Below, piece by piece: positions 26,296 to 34,118 of a stretch of 47,860 bases of DNA. The notes beneath the pieces are model-generated. The model did not search any database, was not told the DNA's origin, and saw nothing but the letters and a program-made list of their open reading frames with translations. This DNA is from Oscillospiraceae bacterium (lineage in GTDB: Bacteria; Bacillota; Clostridia; Oscillospirales; Oscillospiraceae), in contig CACWIS010000013.1 of assembly GCA_902761055.1 (NCBI GenBank), forward strand, positions 1 through 47,860, written 5' to 3'. A program made the position numbers and the translations under genes. The first letter of the stretch is position 1. Every line of letters starts with the position of its first letter.

Positions 26296-27771
26296 TCAGG
26301 AGAGTTTCTCGAGACCGATGCGCAGACGGCGCAGCGTCTCGTCCCGGCCGAGGATGCGGCAGATCTCCACCGCGCCGCCGGGCGTGACGGCCCTGCCGGC
26401 CGCGGCGATGCGCACCGGCCACATGACCTTCGCGTTCTTGGCCTCCATCTTCTCGGCCAGAGAGACCATCGCGTTCAGGATCGCCTCGTCGTTCCAGTCC
26501 CCGAGCGCCTCGAAGAGCGGGATCACGGCCGCGAGCGCCTCGCGGGCGCTCTGCTCGTCGGACTTGGACTTCTTGTGCACGAACAGCTCGGTCGGGTAGT
26601 CGGGGAGCTCGTCGAAGAAATCGAGCTTTTCGGGGATCTCGCCGAGCACCTCGGTCCGCTGCTGCAGCAGCGCGGCGATCGCGGCGGCGTCGTAGCGCTC
26701 GTCCTTCACGGCCATGCGGATCCAGGGCGCGGCAACGGCGGCGAAGGTCTCGGGGCTCATGGCGCGGATGTAGGCGCTGTTGAAGTAGCGCAGCTTCTCA
26801 ATGTCGAAGATCGCCGGGGACCTGGAGACGCCGGAGAGGTCAAAGCAGGCCTTGAGCTCGTCCATCGTGAAGAACTCCTGCTCGCCCTTCGGACTCCAGC
26901 CCAGGAGCGCGACGTAGTTGAGCACCGCGTCCGTAAGGAAGCCCTGCGCGATGAGATCCTCATAGCTCGGATCGCCGCGGCGCTTGGACATCTTGTTGTG
27001 CGCGTCGCGCATGACGGGGGAGCAGTGCACGTATTTCGGCACCTCCCAGCCGAAGCCGCGGTAGAGCAGGTCGTACTTCGGGGCGCTGGAGAGATACTCG
27101 CTGCCGCGCACGACGTGCGTGATGCCCATGAGATGGTCGTCCACGACGTTGGCAAAGTTGTAGGTGGGCAGGCCGTCGCGCTTGATGAGCACCTGATCGT
27201 CGAGCGAGACGTTCTCCACCGTGATGTCGCCGAAGATCTCGTCATGGAAGGTCGTCGTGCCCTCGTGCGGGATGCGCTGGCGGATGACGTAGGGCTCGCC
27301 GGCGGCGGCGCGCGCGTCGGCCTCCTCGCGGCTCAGGGAGCGGCAGGGATCGTCGCCGCGGTCGAACTCGCCGGAGTCCTCCTCGCTCTCCGCCTTTTCG
27401 CAGAAGCAGCGGTAGGCATGGCCGCGCGCGATGAGCAGTTCGGCGTACTCCTTATAGAGCGGCCGCCGCTCGGTCTGCACATAGGGGCCGACCGGACCGC
27501 CGAGGTCCGGACCCTCGTCGTGCTCGAGATGGCACTCGCGCAGCGTCTTGTAGATCACGTCCACCGCGCCCTCGACGAGACGGCCCTGATCGGTGTCCTC
27601 GATGCGCAGCAGGAACTTGCCGCCCTCGTGGCGGGCGATGAGATAGGTATAGAGCGCCGTGCGCAGATTGCCGACGTGCATGTAGCCCGTGGGAGAGGGA
27701 GCAAAACGCGTGCGCACCTCGCCGTGCGGGATGCGCGCCTCCATGGCGTCGAACCAGGCTTGATCTTTCAT
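26296..27771 (-). CDS. gltX: Glutamyl-tRNA synthetase
   Basis: Charges tRNA(Glu) (and possibly tRNA(Gln), if an amidotransferase exists). 491 aa class I synthetase. Seen: HIGH-type motif RFAPSPTGYMHVGNLRTA, LRIEDTDQGR, and KMSKS-type HNKMSKRRGDPS near residue 245, followed by the anticodon-binding helical domain. ATG at 27771 follows GGAGG at 5-6 bp; an earlier start at 27804 lies upstream of this site. Divergent from trpS with overlapping promoters. Confidence 0.95.
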   Translation of the reverse strand: MKDQAWFDAMEARIPHGEVRTRFAPSPTGYMHVGNLRTALYTYLIARHEGGKFLLRIEDTDQGRLVEGAVDVIYKTLRECHLEHDEGPDLGGPVGPYVQTERRPLYKEYAELLIARGHAYRCFCEKAESEEDSGEFDRGDDPCRSLSREEADARAAAGEPYVIRQRIPHEGTTTFHDEIFGDITVENVSLDDQVLIKRDGLPTYNFANVVDDHLMGITHVVRGSEYLSSAPKYDLLYRGFGWEVPKYVHCSPVMRDAHNKMSKRRGDPSYEDLIAQGFLTDAVLNYVALLGWSPKGEQEFFTMDELKACFDLSGVSRSPAIFDIEKLRYFNSAYIRAMSPETFAAVAAPWIRMAVKDERYDAAAIAALLQQRTEVLGEIPEKLDFFDELPDYPTELFVHKKSKSDEQSAREALAAVIPLFEALGDWNDEAILNAMVSLAEKMEAKNAKVMWPVRIAAAGRAVTPGGAVEICRILGRDETLRRLRIGLEKLS

Positions 27772-27806
27772 GCTTGCCTCCGTAAAAACCGTATTCACAG
27801 GCATCT

Positions 27807-27835
27807 ATCATATTTTAGAAATCGGCGCTTGTCAA
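27807..27835 (-). promoter_or_regulatory. Sigma-A promoter of gltX, -35 shared with trpS
   Basis: Perfect TTGACA (27835-27830), 17-bp spacer, TATGAT (27812-27807). The hexamer overlaps the trpS -35 on the other strand by five bases. Confidence 0.82.
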
Positions 27836-27857
27836 GCCGAAAGCTTTTTGCTAAAAT
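27829..27857 (+). promoter_or_regulatory. Sigma-A promoter of trpS, -35 shared with gltX
   Basis: TTGTCA (27829-27834), 17-bp spacer, TAAAAT (27852-27857). Confidence 0.78.
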
Positions 27858-27902
27858 ACTGGCTTGTAGAGTCCCGTGCGTATGTATAAACGAGGTGGCA
27901 TT

Positions 27903-28928
27903 ATGGATACAATCTCTGCGGAAAAGAAAAAAGTCATGCTCTCGGGCATCAAGCCGACCGGCGATCTGACGCTGGGCTCCTATCTCGGCGCGATCAAGAA
28001 CTGGGCGGAGCGGGCCGAGCAGTATGACTGCTATTATTTCATGGCGGACCTGCACGCCCTCACGACGCGCAACGACCCCGCGCTGCTGCGCCGCCGCACG
28101 CTCGAGCAGCTGGCCCAGTACGTGGCCTGCGGCCTCGACCCGGAGAAGAACACCCTCTTCCTGCAGAGCAGCGTGCACGAGCACGCCGAGCTCGGCTGGG
28201 TGCTCAACTGCTATACGATGTTCGGCGAGCTGAGCCGTATGACCCAGTTCAAGGACAAGAGCGCGAAGAACGCCGAGAACATCAACGGCGGCCTGTTCAC
28301 CTATCCCGCGCTGATGGCCGCGGACATCCTGCTCTACCAGGCGGACTACGTCCCCGTGGGCGAGGATCAGAAGCAGCACTGCGAGTTGGCGCGCGACGTC
28401 GCGATCCGCTTCAACAATCTCTACGGCGAGACCTTCAAGGTCCCCGAGCCCTATGTGCCCAAGGTGGGCGCGCGCATCATGGACCTGCTCAACCCGACGA
28501 GCAAGATGTCCAAGTCCGACGAGATCGGCAACGGCCGCGTGTGCATCATGGACGCGCCCGAGGAGATCGCCCGCAAGTTCAAGCGCGCCGTGACCGACTC
28601 CGACACCGAGCGCTGCGTGCGCTACGATCCCGTGAACAAGCCGGGCGTGGCGAACCTGATGAGCATCTACGCCGCCGTGACCGGCGAGAGCTTCGAGGAG
28701 ATCGAGCGGGAGTTCGACGGCAAGGGCTACGGCGTGTTCAAGCCGGCGGTCGGCGACGCGGTCATCGAGATGCTGCGCCCGATCCGCGAGGAGGCGAGCC
28801 GCATCATCGCCGACAAGGCCTATCTGCGCGAGATCTACACCGACGGCGCCCACCGCGCCCAGCACATCGCCTCGCGGACCCTGCGCAAGGTCTACAAGAA
28901 GGTCGGCCTGGTCGAAAAGCCTTTCTGA
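27903..28928 (+). CDS. trpS: Tryptophanyl-tRNA synthetase
   Basis: 341 aa class I synthetase. Seen: LSGIKPTGDLTLGSYLGAI (HIGH-type), FMADLHALTT, PALMAADILLYQADYVPVG and KMSKS as LNPTSKMSKSDEIG. ATG at 27903 follows cgaggtgg; earlier in-frame starts lack this. Single gene followed by its own terminator. Confidence 0.96.
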   Translation: MDTISAEKKKVMLSGIKPTGDLTLGSYLGAIKNWAERAEQYDCYYFMADLHALTTRNDPALLRRRTLEQLAQYVACGLDPEKNTLFLQSSVHEHAELGWVLNCYTMFGELSRMTQFKDKSAKNAENINGGLFTYPALMAADILLYQADYVPVGEDQKQHCELARDVAIRFNNLYGETFKVPEPYVPKVGARIMDLLNPTSKMSKSDEIGNGRVCIMDAPEEIARKFKRAVTDSDTERCVRYDPVNKPGVANLMSIYAAVTGESFEEIEREFDGKGYGVFKPAVGDAVIEMLRPIREEASRIIADKAYLREIYTDGAHRAQHIASRTLRKVYKKVGLVEKPF

Positions 28929-28938
28929 AATAAAACAT

Positions 28939-28964
28939 AAAACGGCGGGTCACCCGCCGTTTTT
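28939..28964 (+). terminator. Terminator of trpS
   Basis: ACGGCGGGT / ACCCGCCGT hairpin (28942-28950 / 28952-28960) followed by a T run. Confidence 0.85.
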
Positions 28965-28997
28965 GCTATTCTGTTCAACGGAGCTGATCCCTGTCCC

Positions 28998-30059
28998 ATG
29001 CTGACCGACTCGCCCCTGCCGCTGCGCCTCGCGCTCGCCCTGCTGTGCGCCGCGCTGTGGAGCTTCCTGCTCACGCCCTCGGCCTCGGCGCTCGCCGCGC
29101 GCCTGGGCGCGATCGACCGCCCCGGAGAGGAGCGGCGCGTCCACCGCGGCGCCGTGCCGCGGCTGGGCGGCATGGCGATCTTTCTCGGCGTGGCGCTGGC
29201 GCTGCTCTGCTTTTCACGCGGCGGCGCGGCGCTCGAGGGCGTGCTGCGCGGCGCGCTGCTGATCGCGCTGATGGGCGCGCTCGACGACTGCCTGGGACTG
29301 CGCGCGCCGCTGAAGCTGGCGGCGCAGCTGCTCGCGGCCGGCCTTGCCTGGCGCGCGGGGGCGCGTATCGAGGTGCTGACCGTTCCCTTCGCCGGGAGCG
29401 GGCGCTTCGTCGCCGTCGGCGCGCTCTCGCTGCCGCTGACGCTGCTGTGGCTGACGCTCTGCGCCAACGCGATGAACCTCATCGACGGCCTCGACGGCCT
29501 GGCGGCCGGAGTGGCCGCCATCGCCTCGGGGAGCATGCTGCTTGTCGCGGCGCTCGTCTCCGAGGGCGAGGTCGCGCTGCTGCTCGCCGCCGTGACCGGG
29601 GGCTGCCTCGGCTTTCTGCCGTACAACCGCAATCCCGCGCGCGTGTTCATGGGAGACGTCGGCTCGCAGCTGCTGGGCTATCTGCTCGGCGCAGCCTCGC
29701 TGCTGGGCATGTTCAAGGCGCACGCACTGCTGGGCTTCCTCGCGCCGCTCGCGCTGGGACTGCCGCTTGCGGACACGGCCTGGGCCTTCGTCCGCCGCGC
29801 GCTTCACGGCCGCAACCCGCTGCGCGCCGACCGGGGACATATCCACCACCGTCTGCTCGATCTGGGCTGCTCGCAGCGCGAGGCCGTGGGGCTGCTCTAC
29901 GCCGTCTCCGCGCTGCTCGGGCTGCTCGCCGTCGCGCTCGCCGCGCACGGCGCGCTCGCAAAAGCGATCGGCGCGGCGCTCTTTTGCGCGTCTTCCGCCG
30001 CAGCCCTCGCCCTCGTGCGCAGACGGCTGCTCATAAGAGCAGCAGCGCGCCGAGGATGA
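28998..30059 (+). CDS. MraY/WecA/TagO-family glycosyl-1-phosphate transferase
   Basis: 353 aa, about ten membrane helices. Transfers a sugar-1-phosphate (GlcNAc-1-P in TagO/WecA) to undecaprenyl phosphate, starting teichoic acid or polysaccharide synthesis. Seen: VHRGAVPRLGGMAIF, ALMGALDDCLGL (Asp pair), ANAMNLIDGLDGLAAG, RVFMGDVGSQLLGYLLG, and the cytosolic His loop RADRGHIHHRLLDLG, which marks the WecA/TagO rather than the MraY branch. ATG at 28998 follows cggag at about 12 bp. Its 3' end overlaps the convergent small gene by 29 bp and no terminator is seen there. Confidence 0.9.
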   Translation: MLTDSPLPLRLALALLCAALWSFLLTPSASALAARLGAIDRPGEERRVHRGAVPRLGGMAIFLGVALALLCFSRGGAALEGVLRGALLIALMGALDDCLGLRAPLKLAAQLLAAGLAWRAGARIEVLTVPFAGSGRFVAVGALSLPLTLLWLTLCANAMNLIDGLDGLAAGVAAIASGSMLLVAALVSEGEVALLLAAVTGGCLGFLPYNRNPARVFMGDVGSQLLGYLLGAASLLGMFKAHALLGFLAPLALGLPLADTAWAFVRRALHGRNPLRADRGHIHHRLLDLGCSQREAVGLLYAVSALLGLLAVALAAHGALAKAIGAALFCASSAAALALVRRRLLIRAAARRG

Positions 30060-30297
30060 CGAGCAGCTCCTCCTCGCCGCTCTCACGGTAGAGGAGGTAA
30101 ACGATCAGCAGGAGGATCAGATCCTCGGTCTCCAGCTCCGCCGTCACACGCTGCAGCAGCGCCTCGAAGGGCGCGCGCAGCGCATCGCCCGGGAGACCGT
30201 GCGGCGGGGCGGACGGGGGCGGAGCGTGCGGGACATGGCGGTCCGGACGCTCCTCGACGCGGCGCTCCGGCCCGACGCCGCGGTAGACCTTATACAT
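30031..30297 (-). CDS. Small conserved protein with hydrophobic C-terminus (88 aa)
   Basis: Not named. The first half is basic and Pro/His-rich (MYKVYRGVGPERR, HAPPPSAPPHG); the end is LETEDLILLLIVYLLYRE then a Leu-rich tail, probably a short membrane-associated helix pair. ATG at 30297 has GGAGGAG and overlaps the upstream gene by 8 nt, showing an operon of three small genes. Converges with the TagO-like gene. I recall similar small ORFs in Clostridia but cannot assign a role. Confidence 0.72.
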   Translation of the reverse strand: MYKVYRGVGPERRVEERPDRHVPHAPPPSAPPHGLPGDALRAPFEALLQRVTAELETEDLILLLIVYLLYRESGEEELLVILGALLLL

Positions 30298-30619
30298 GGC
30301 TCTCCTCCGCGGCGCCGAGCCCAGCGCGGGCCGCGCGCAGCATCCGCGCGGCGGCGATCGCCCGCTTCAGCTTCGCGCCGCGCCGCTCGTCAAGACAGGG
30401 CGCGAGCGCCTCAAGCGCCTGCAGCGCGCGGCTCTTGGGACCGAGACCGCCGCGGAGCAGCGCGCCGAGATCGAGCGCCGGCGCCTCGCCGCCCGGCGGG
30501 GGAGGAGGTTCGCTCTGCGCGCTTTCGCCGCCCATGAGCGAGCGCGCCATCGCGCTGATGCGCGCAAGCTGCTCGGGGTCGTTCAGTACGCTGTTGATCC
30601 TGTCCTCCAGCTCGCTCAC
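30290..30619 (-). CDS. Small conserved helical protein (109 aa)
   Basis: Not named. Helical N-terminus MSELEDRINSVLNDPEQLAR followed by ISAMARSLMGG, a Pro-rich linker, then CLDERRGAKLKRAIAAARML, an arrangement I recall from conserved clostridial proteins of unknown function. Start is GTG at 30619 with gggagg upstream. Middle gene of the three-gene unit, 29 bp after the 79-aa gene. Confidence 0.78.
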   Translation of the reverse strand: MSELEDRINSVLNDPEQLARISAMARSLMGGESAQSEPPPPPGGEAPALDLGALLRGGLGPKSRALQALEALAPCLDERRGAKLKRAIAAARMLRAARAGLGAAEESHV

Positions 30620-30648
30620 GCGCCCGCCTCCCTTCGCTTACATAGACC

Positions 30649-30888
30649 TCAGTTTTCCATGATCCTGCCCACGTCCTGCGCCAGCCTGCGCCCCTCGGGG
30701 GTCGCGAGCAGCGACGCGAGCATCTCCTTGAGCGCCGCGGCGTCGCCGCGCGAAACGGCGCGCTCCAGCGCCTCACCGTCCACCATGCCCTCCAGCGCCC
30801 GTCCCTCCGCCGAGGAGGCGAGCGCCTCCAGCTCGCCGCGCCGTCCGCTCTGCGCGAGCGCACGCGCGACGGAATCCAGATCCTTCAT
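30649..30888 (-). CDS. Small conserved helical protein (79 aa)
   Basis: Not named. All-helical and Ala/Leu/Arg-rich: MKDLDSVARALAQSG, LEALASSAEGRALEGMV, LKEMLASLLATPEGRRLAQD. ATG at 30888 gives a complete domain; the longer frame to 31011 runs over the divergent gene's ribosome site. It heads the three-gene unit and is divergent from the phosphodiesterase gene. Function unknown. Confidence 0.72.
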   Translation of the reverse strand: MKDLDSVARALAQSGRRGELEALASSAEGRALEGMVDGEALERAVSRGDAAALKEMLASLLATPEGRRLAQDVGRIMEN

Positions 30889-30964
30889 CTCGACACACCC
30901 CGCTTTCCAATCGCTCCATCTTATGCCGGCGCGGCGGAAAGGATGATAAAAAAGGAGAAAAACC

Positions 30965-31435
30965 ATGAGGATCGCCGTTTTTTCCGATACCCACGGCAGC
31001 GCCGGACGCATGATCGAGACCGTGCGGGCGATCCGGCCCGACGCGCTCGTGCATCTCGGCGACGGGGAGCGCGACGCGGAGAAGCTCCGGCAGGCCTTCC
31101 CCGGGATCCCGCTGTATCAGGTCTGCGGCAACTGCGACCTCTCGGCCGCGCTGCCGCTCGACGAGGTCGTCGCATTCGGACCGGTGCGGGCGCTGCTGAC
31201 GCACGGCCACCGCTACGCCGTGGACTGGGGGCGGCTGGACTCGCTCGTCTATGCCGCGCAGGAGCGGGGATGCACGCTCGCGCTCTTCGGGCACACGCAT
31301 CTGCCGGAGAACACGGAGATGGGCGGCGTGCGGCTGGTCAACCCCGGCTCGGCCGGCCGGGGGCGCCGCCTCACCTGGGCGTTGGTCGAGATCTTCGAAA
31401 ACGGCGGCGTCGCGGCCGAGATCCGGGACTTGTAA
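30965..31435 (+). CDS. YfcE/MJ0936-type metallophosphodiesterase
   Basis: 156 aa calcineurin-like phosphoesterase, normal for this minimal family. Metal-site motifs in order: FSDTHGSAGRM (DxH), VHLGDGERD (GD), VCGNCDLS (GNxD), LLTHGHRYAVDWG and LFGHTHLPENTE (GHTH). ATG at 30965 follows aaggag. Family members hydrolyse phosphodiesters such as cyclic nucleotides in vitro; the natural substrate is unknown. Ends on the promoter of the next gene. Confidence 0.92.
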   Translation: MRIAVFSDTHGSAGRMIETVRAIRPDALVHLGDGERDAEKLRQAFPGIPLYQVCGNCDLSAALPLDEVVAFGPVRALLTHGHRYAVDWGRLDSLVYAAQERGCTLALFGHTHLPENTEMGGVRLVNPGSAGRGRRLTWALVEIFENGGVAAEIRDL

Positions 31436-31458
31436 TGCGAAAGACGACATGGTAAAAT
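31430..31458 (+). promoter_or_regulatory. Sigma-A promoter of the P-loop/CYTH gene
   Basis: TTGTAA (31430-31435), 17-bp spacer, TAAAAT (31453-31458); the -35 contains the stop codon of the gene before. Confidence 0.7.
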
Positions 31459-31500
31459 CAACGTAAGCCTCGCGACAAAGACAGAAGAGGAGTAGCTATC

Positions 31501-32607
31501 ATGGCCAAGAAGATCACGCGCATCGTCCTCACCGGCGGCCCCGCCGCCGGCAAAACGACGCTCATCAGCCGCATCCTCAAGGAATTCAACCAGGAGGAGG
31601 GCTGGAAGGTCATCATCATCCCCGAGACGGCGACGGAGCTGATCTCCGGCTTCGGGATCGGTCCCTTCCCGGGCTGCATGAGCATGCTGGAGTTCCAGTA
31701 TTTCGTGATCGACGACCAGCTGCACAAGGAACGCCTCGCGCTGCGCGCCGCGGAGACGGTGCCCGAGGAAAAGGTGCTGATCGTCTATGACCGCGCGCTC
31801 TTCGACGACAAGGCCTATATCTCGGACGAGGAGTTCCGCACGGTGCTCGCGCATTTCGGCAAAACCGAGGAGGAAATGCTCGCCGGCTACGACGCGGTGC
31901 TGCATCTCGTGTCCTGCGCCAAGGGGGCGGAATTTGCCTACAACTACGGCAACGCCGCGCGCTATGAGACCGTGGAGCAGGCCCGCGCGATCGACGACAG
32001 GACGATCCGCGCCTGGAGCGCGCACCCCTCGCTGCACATCATCGACAACTCCGTGGATTTCGAGGACAAGATCAACCGCGCCATCGCCGCGATCTACCGC
32101 GTCCTCGGCCAGGAGGTGCCGGAGGCGGGGAAGAGCAAATACCTCATCGCCATGCCCTCGATCGAGACGCTCGCGGAGAAGTACGGCGCGATCCCGACCG
32201 AGATGATGCAGACCTACCTCACGTCGGTCAATCCCCTGGCCGAGCGGCGCGTCCGCCAGCAGCGCAACGGCAGGGGATACCTGTACTTCTACACCGAAAA
32301 GCGCATCGGCGAGGACGGAAAGCGCTGGGTCACCGAGCGGCCGATCTCCGAGAAGGAGTATATCGGCTATCTGATGGAGAGCGACCTGACGCTTCGCGCC
32401 GTGCGCAAGACCAAGTACCGCTTCCACTGCGCCGGACGCGCGATGGAGATCGACGTCTATCCCTTCTCCGCCGAGCGGGCGATCCTGTTCGTCTACGGAG
32501 GCGGACACGACGGCGCCGCGCTGCCGGAGGAGCTGACCGTGCTGCGCGACGTGACCGGCGACCCCGATTATAAAAACCGCCGCCTCGCGGCGACGCAGGT
32601 ACTGTAA
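31501..32607 (+). CDS. P-loop ATPase with CYTH-like domain (Ttd14-like)
   Basis: 368 aa. N-terminal kinase-like P-loop domain: IVLTGGPAAGKTTLISRIL, IIPETATELISGFG, LIVYDRALFDDKAYI. C-terminal half (about 205-368) has an ExExK-like beta-barrel pattern typical of CYTH triphosphate-binding proteins (ERRVRQQRNGRGYLYFYTEK, RKTKYRFHCAGRAMEIDVYP). The combination matches the TRPL-translocation-defect-14-like family known in both bacteria and insects. Bacterial role unknown; a nucleotide or phosphoinositide-like ligand is plausible. ATG at 31501 follows agaggag at 6-8 bp; a separate promoter lies just upstream. Confidence 0.82.
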   Translation: MAKKITRIVLTGGPAAGKTTLISRILKEFNQEEGWKVIIIPETATELISGFGIGPFPGCMSMLEFQYFVIDDQLHKERLALRAAETVPEEKVLIVYDRALFDDKAYISDEEFRTVLAHFGKTEEEMLAGYDAVLHLVSCAKGAEFAYNYGNAARYETVEQARAIDDRTIRAWSAHPSLHIIDNSVDFEDKINRAIAAIYRVLGQEVPEAGKSKYLIAMPSIETLAEKYGAIPTEMMQTYLTSVNPLAERRVRQQRNGRGYLYFYTEKRIGEDGKRWVTERPISEKEYIGYLMESDLTLRAVRKTKYRFHCAGRAMEIDVYPFSAERAILFVYGGGHDGAALPEELTVLRDVTGDPDYKNRRLAATQVL

Positions 32608-32640
32608 GACACGCCACAGACACAGAAAGGAGACTGCCCC

Positions 32641-33183
32641 ATGAACTGCCCCTATTGCGGAAGAGAGATCAGAGAAGGAGAAAAATTCTGTCAGAACTGC
32701 GGCGCGCCGCTTACAGACGGAGCTCCGAACACCGCCGCCGCTCCGGCGATCGCTCCCGAGCCCGCCGTGCCCGCCGTCGAACAGCCCCCGGTCGAGCAGG
32801 CAAACGCCGGCCCCGCGCCGTCCAGCCTGAAGGAGTTTATCCACAGCCCCTTCTGCCCGGAGAAGATCAGCAAAAGCATCCGGACCAGCTGGATCCTGCT
32901 GTTCGTCTGCGCCGGTCTCACGCTTGTTTTCGAGCTGATCGGAGGGATCTTCCCGATCGACGCGATCCTGCTGGTGATCTGCGCCGTCTGGCTGAAGAGC
33001 AAATACTCGCCGGCGCCCGCGATCGCCGCGCTGGCGCTCGGCGTGCTGAGCATGGTCGTCGGCCTGATCCAGAACGGCACGCCCAGCGGCATCCTGATCG
33101 TGCTGGCCGGCAGCTCCGCGTTCAGCAGCATCTTCAAGGCCAAAAAGCTCTATGAGAGCACCTTCCCCGGCGCACAGCGCTGA
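32641..33183 (+). CDS. Zinc-ribbon membrane protein
   Basis: 180 aa. N-terminal zinc ribbon MNCPYCGREIREGEKFCQNC (two CxxC knuckles), a Pro/Ala-rich linker (about 25-60), then three or four hydrophobic segments (SWILLFVCAGLTLVFELIGG, IDAILLVICAVWLKS, AIAALALGVLSMVVGLI). Strong ribosome site aaaggag. Such proteins are common in Firmicutes with no defined role. Probably co-transcribed with the P-loop/CYTH gene 33 bp upstream. Confidence 0.85.
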   Translation: MNCPYCGREIREGEKFCQNCGAPLTDGAPNTAAAPAIAPEPAVPAVEQPPVEQANAGPAPSSLKEFIHSPFCPEKISKSIRTSWILLFVCAGLTLVFELIGGIFPIDAILLVICAVWLKSKYSPAPAIAALALGVLSMVVGLIQNGTPSGILIVLAGSSAFSSIFKAKKLYESTFPGAQR

Positions 33184-33192
33184 ACGGAACGC

Positions 33193-33237
33193 AAAAAGCG
33201 AAAGGCGGGACCGCAGGGGTCCCGCCTTTCGCTTTTT
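33193..33237. terminator. Bidirectional terminator
   Basis: Nineteen-bp hairpin (33193-33211 / 33219-33237) with A5 and T5 flanks, between convergent zinc-ribbon and yihY genes. Confidence 0.92.
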
Positions 33238-33246
33238 CGGAGGCAG

Positions 33247-34110
33247 TTATTCGTCGATCGTTTCGGACACGCCCGGCCGTCTCGCAGCGGCGCGCCCTTC
33301 GATGTAGGCGTTGATGCAGCCGCCGATGAGCAGGAACATCAGACAGTAGTAGATCCACATCATCGACACGAGGATCGTGCCGAGATAGCCGTAGGCGCCG
33401 AACTTGTCGGACACCGTGACGTAGAGGGAAAACACCCAGGAGAAGACGACCCAGGCGAGCGCGCTGAACAGCGCGCCGGGCCATTGGTGGACGGAGTGGT
33501 GCTCGCCCGCGGGCACCCAGCGGTAGAGCAGAATGAACGAGAGCGTCAGGATCGCGAGGACAAGCAGATAGCGCATGCCGCTCTGCAGCGAAAAGAGCCT
33601 TTCGACAAAGGCGTTCTGCGGCAGCTTCGCGTGCAGCGCCTCGACGATGACCTCGCCGTAGACCATGACCAGGAGGCTCAAAAGGATGATGAGAACGAGG
33701 ATGAGCATATAGGCGACGGCACGCAGGAAAAAGACGATCACGTTCTCGCGGCGCTCGACCCCGTAGACCGCGTCGAGCCCTTTCATGATCGAACGCATCG
33801 CGCTCGAGGCGGAGAAGAGCGTCAGCAGGATCGAGACCGTGACGACGCCGCTGCCGCTGCGGTAGATGCTCTCGACAATGGAACGGATCACGTTGTAGAC
33901 CGACTCCGGCACCGTGCCGGAAAAGATACGCATGACGTCCGCCGCCTCGAAGGGCAGATAGCGCACGAGACTGACGAGCAGCATCAGGATCGGGACCAGG
34001 GACATGAAAAGGAAATAGTCGGAGGCCGCCGCATACACGGCGACCTTCTTTTTTCCGATCATGTCGGCAATGGAGCGTACCGCGCCGACGCCGTTTTTTA
34101 TTCCGGACAT
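33247..34110 (-). CDS. YihY/BrkB-family inner membrane protein
   Basis: 287 aa, six or seven membrane helices. Seen: VYAAASDYFLFMSLVPILML, TLFSASSAMRSIMKGLDAVY, the family motif LLYRWVPAGEHHSVHQWPGA and LGTILVSMMWIYYCLMFLL. The family was once misannotated as ribonuclease BN; function is not settled. ATG at 34110 lies 8 bp after the pgi stop; the much longer frame to 34590 is a pgi shadow. Co-transcribed with pgi. Confidence 0.9.
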   Translation of the reverse strand: MSGIKNGVGAVRSIADMIGKKKVAVYAAASDYFLFMSLVPILMLLVSLVRYLPFEAADVMRIFSGTVPESVYNVIRSIVESIYRSGSGVVTVSILLTLFSASSAMRSIMKGLDAVYGVERRENVIVFFLRAVAYMLILVLIILLSLLVMVYGEVIVEALHAKLPQNAFVERLFSLQSGMRYLLVLAILTLSFILLYRWVPAGEHHSVHQWPGALFSALAWVVFSWVFSLYVTVSDKFGAYGYLGTILVSMMWIYYCLMFLLIGGCINAYIEGRAAARRPGVSETIDE

Positions 34111-34118
34111 GGAAACGA

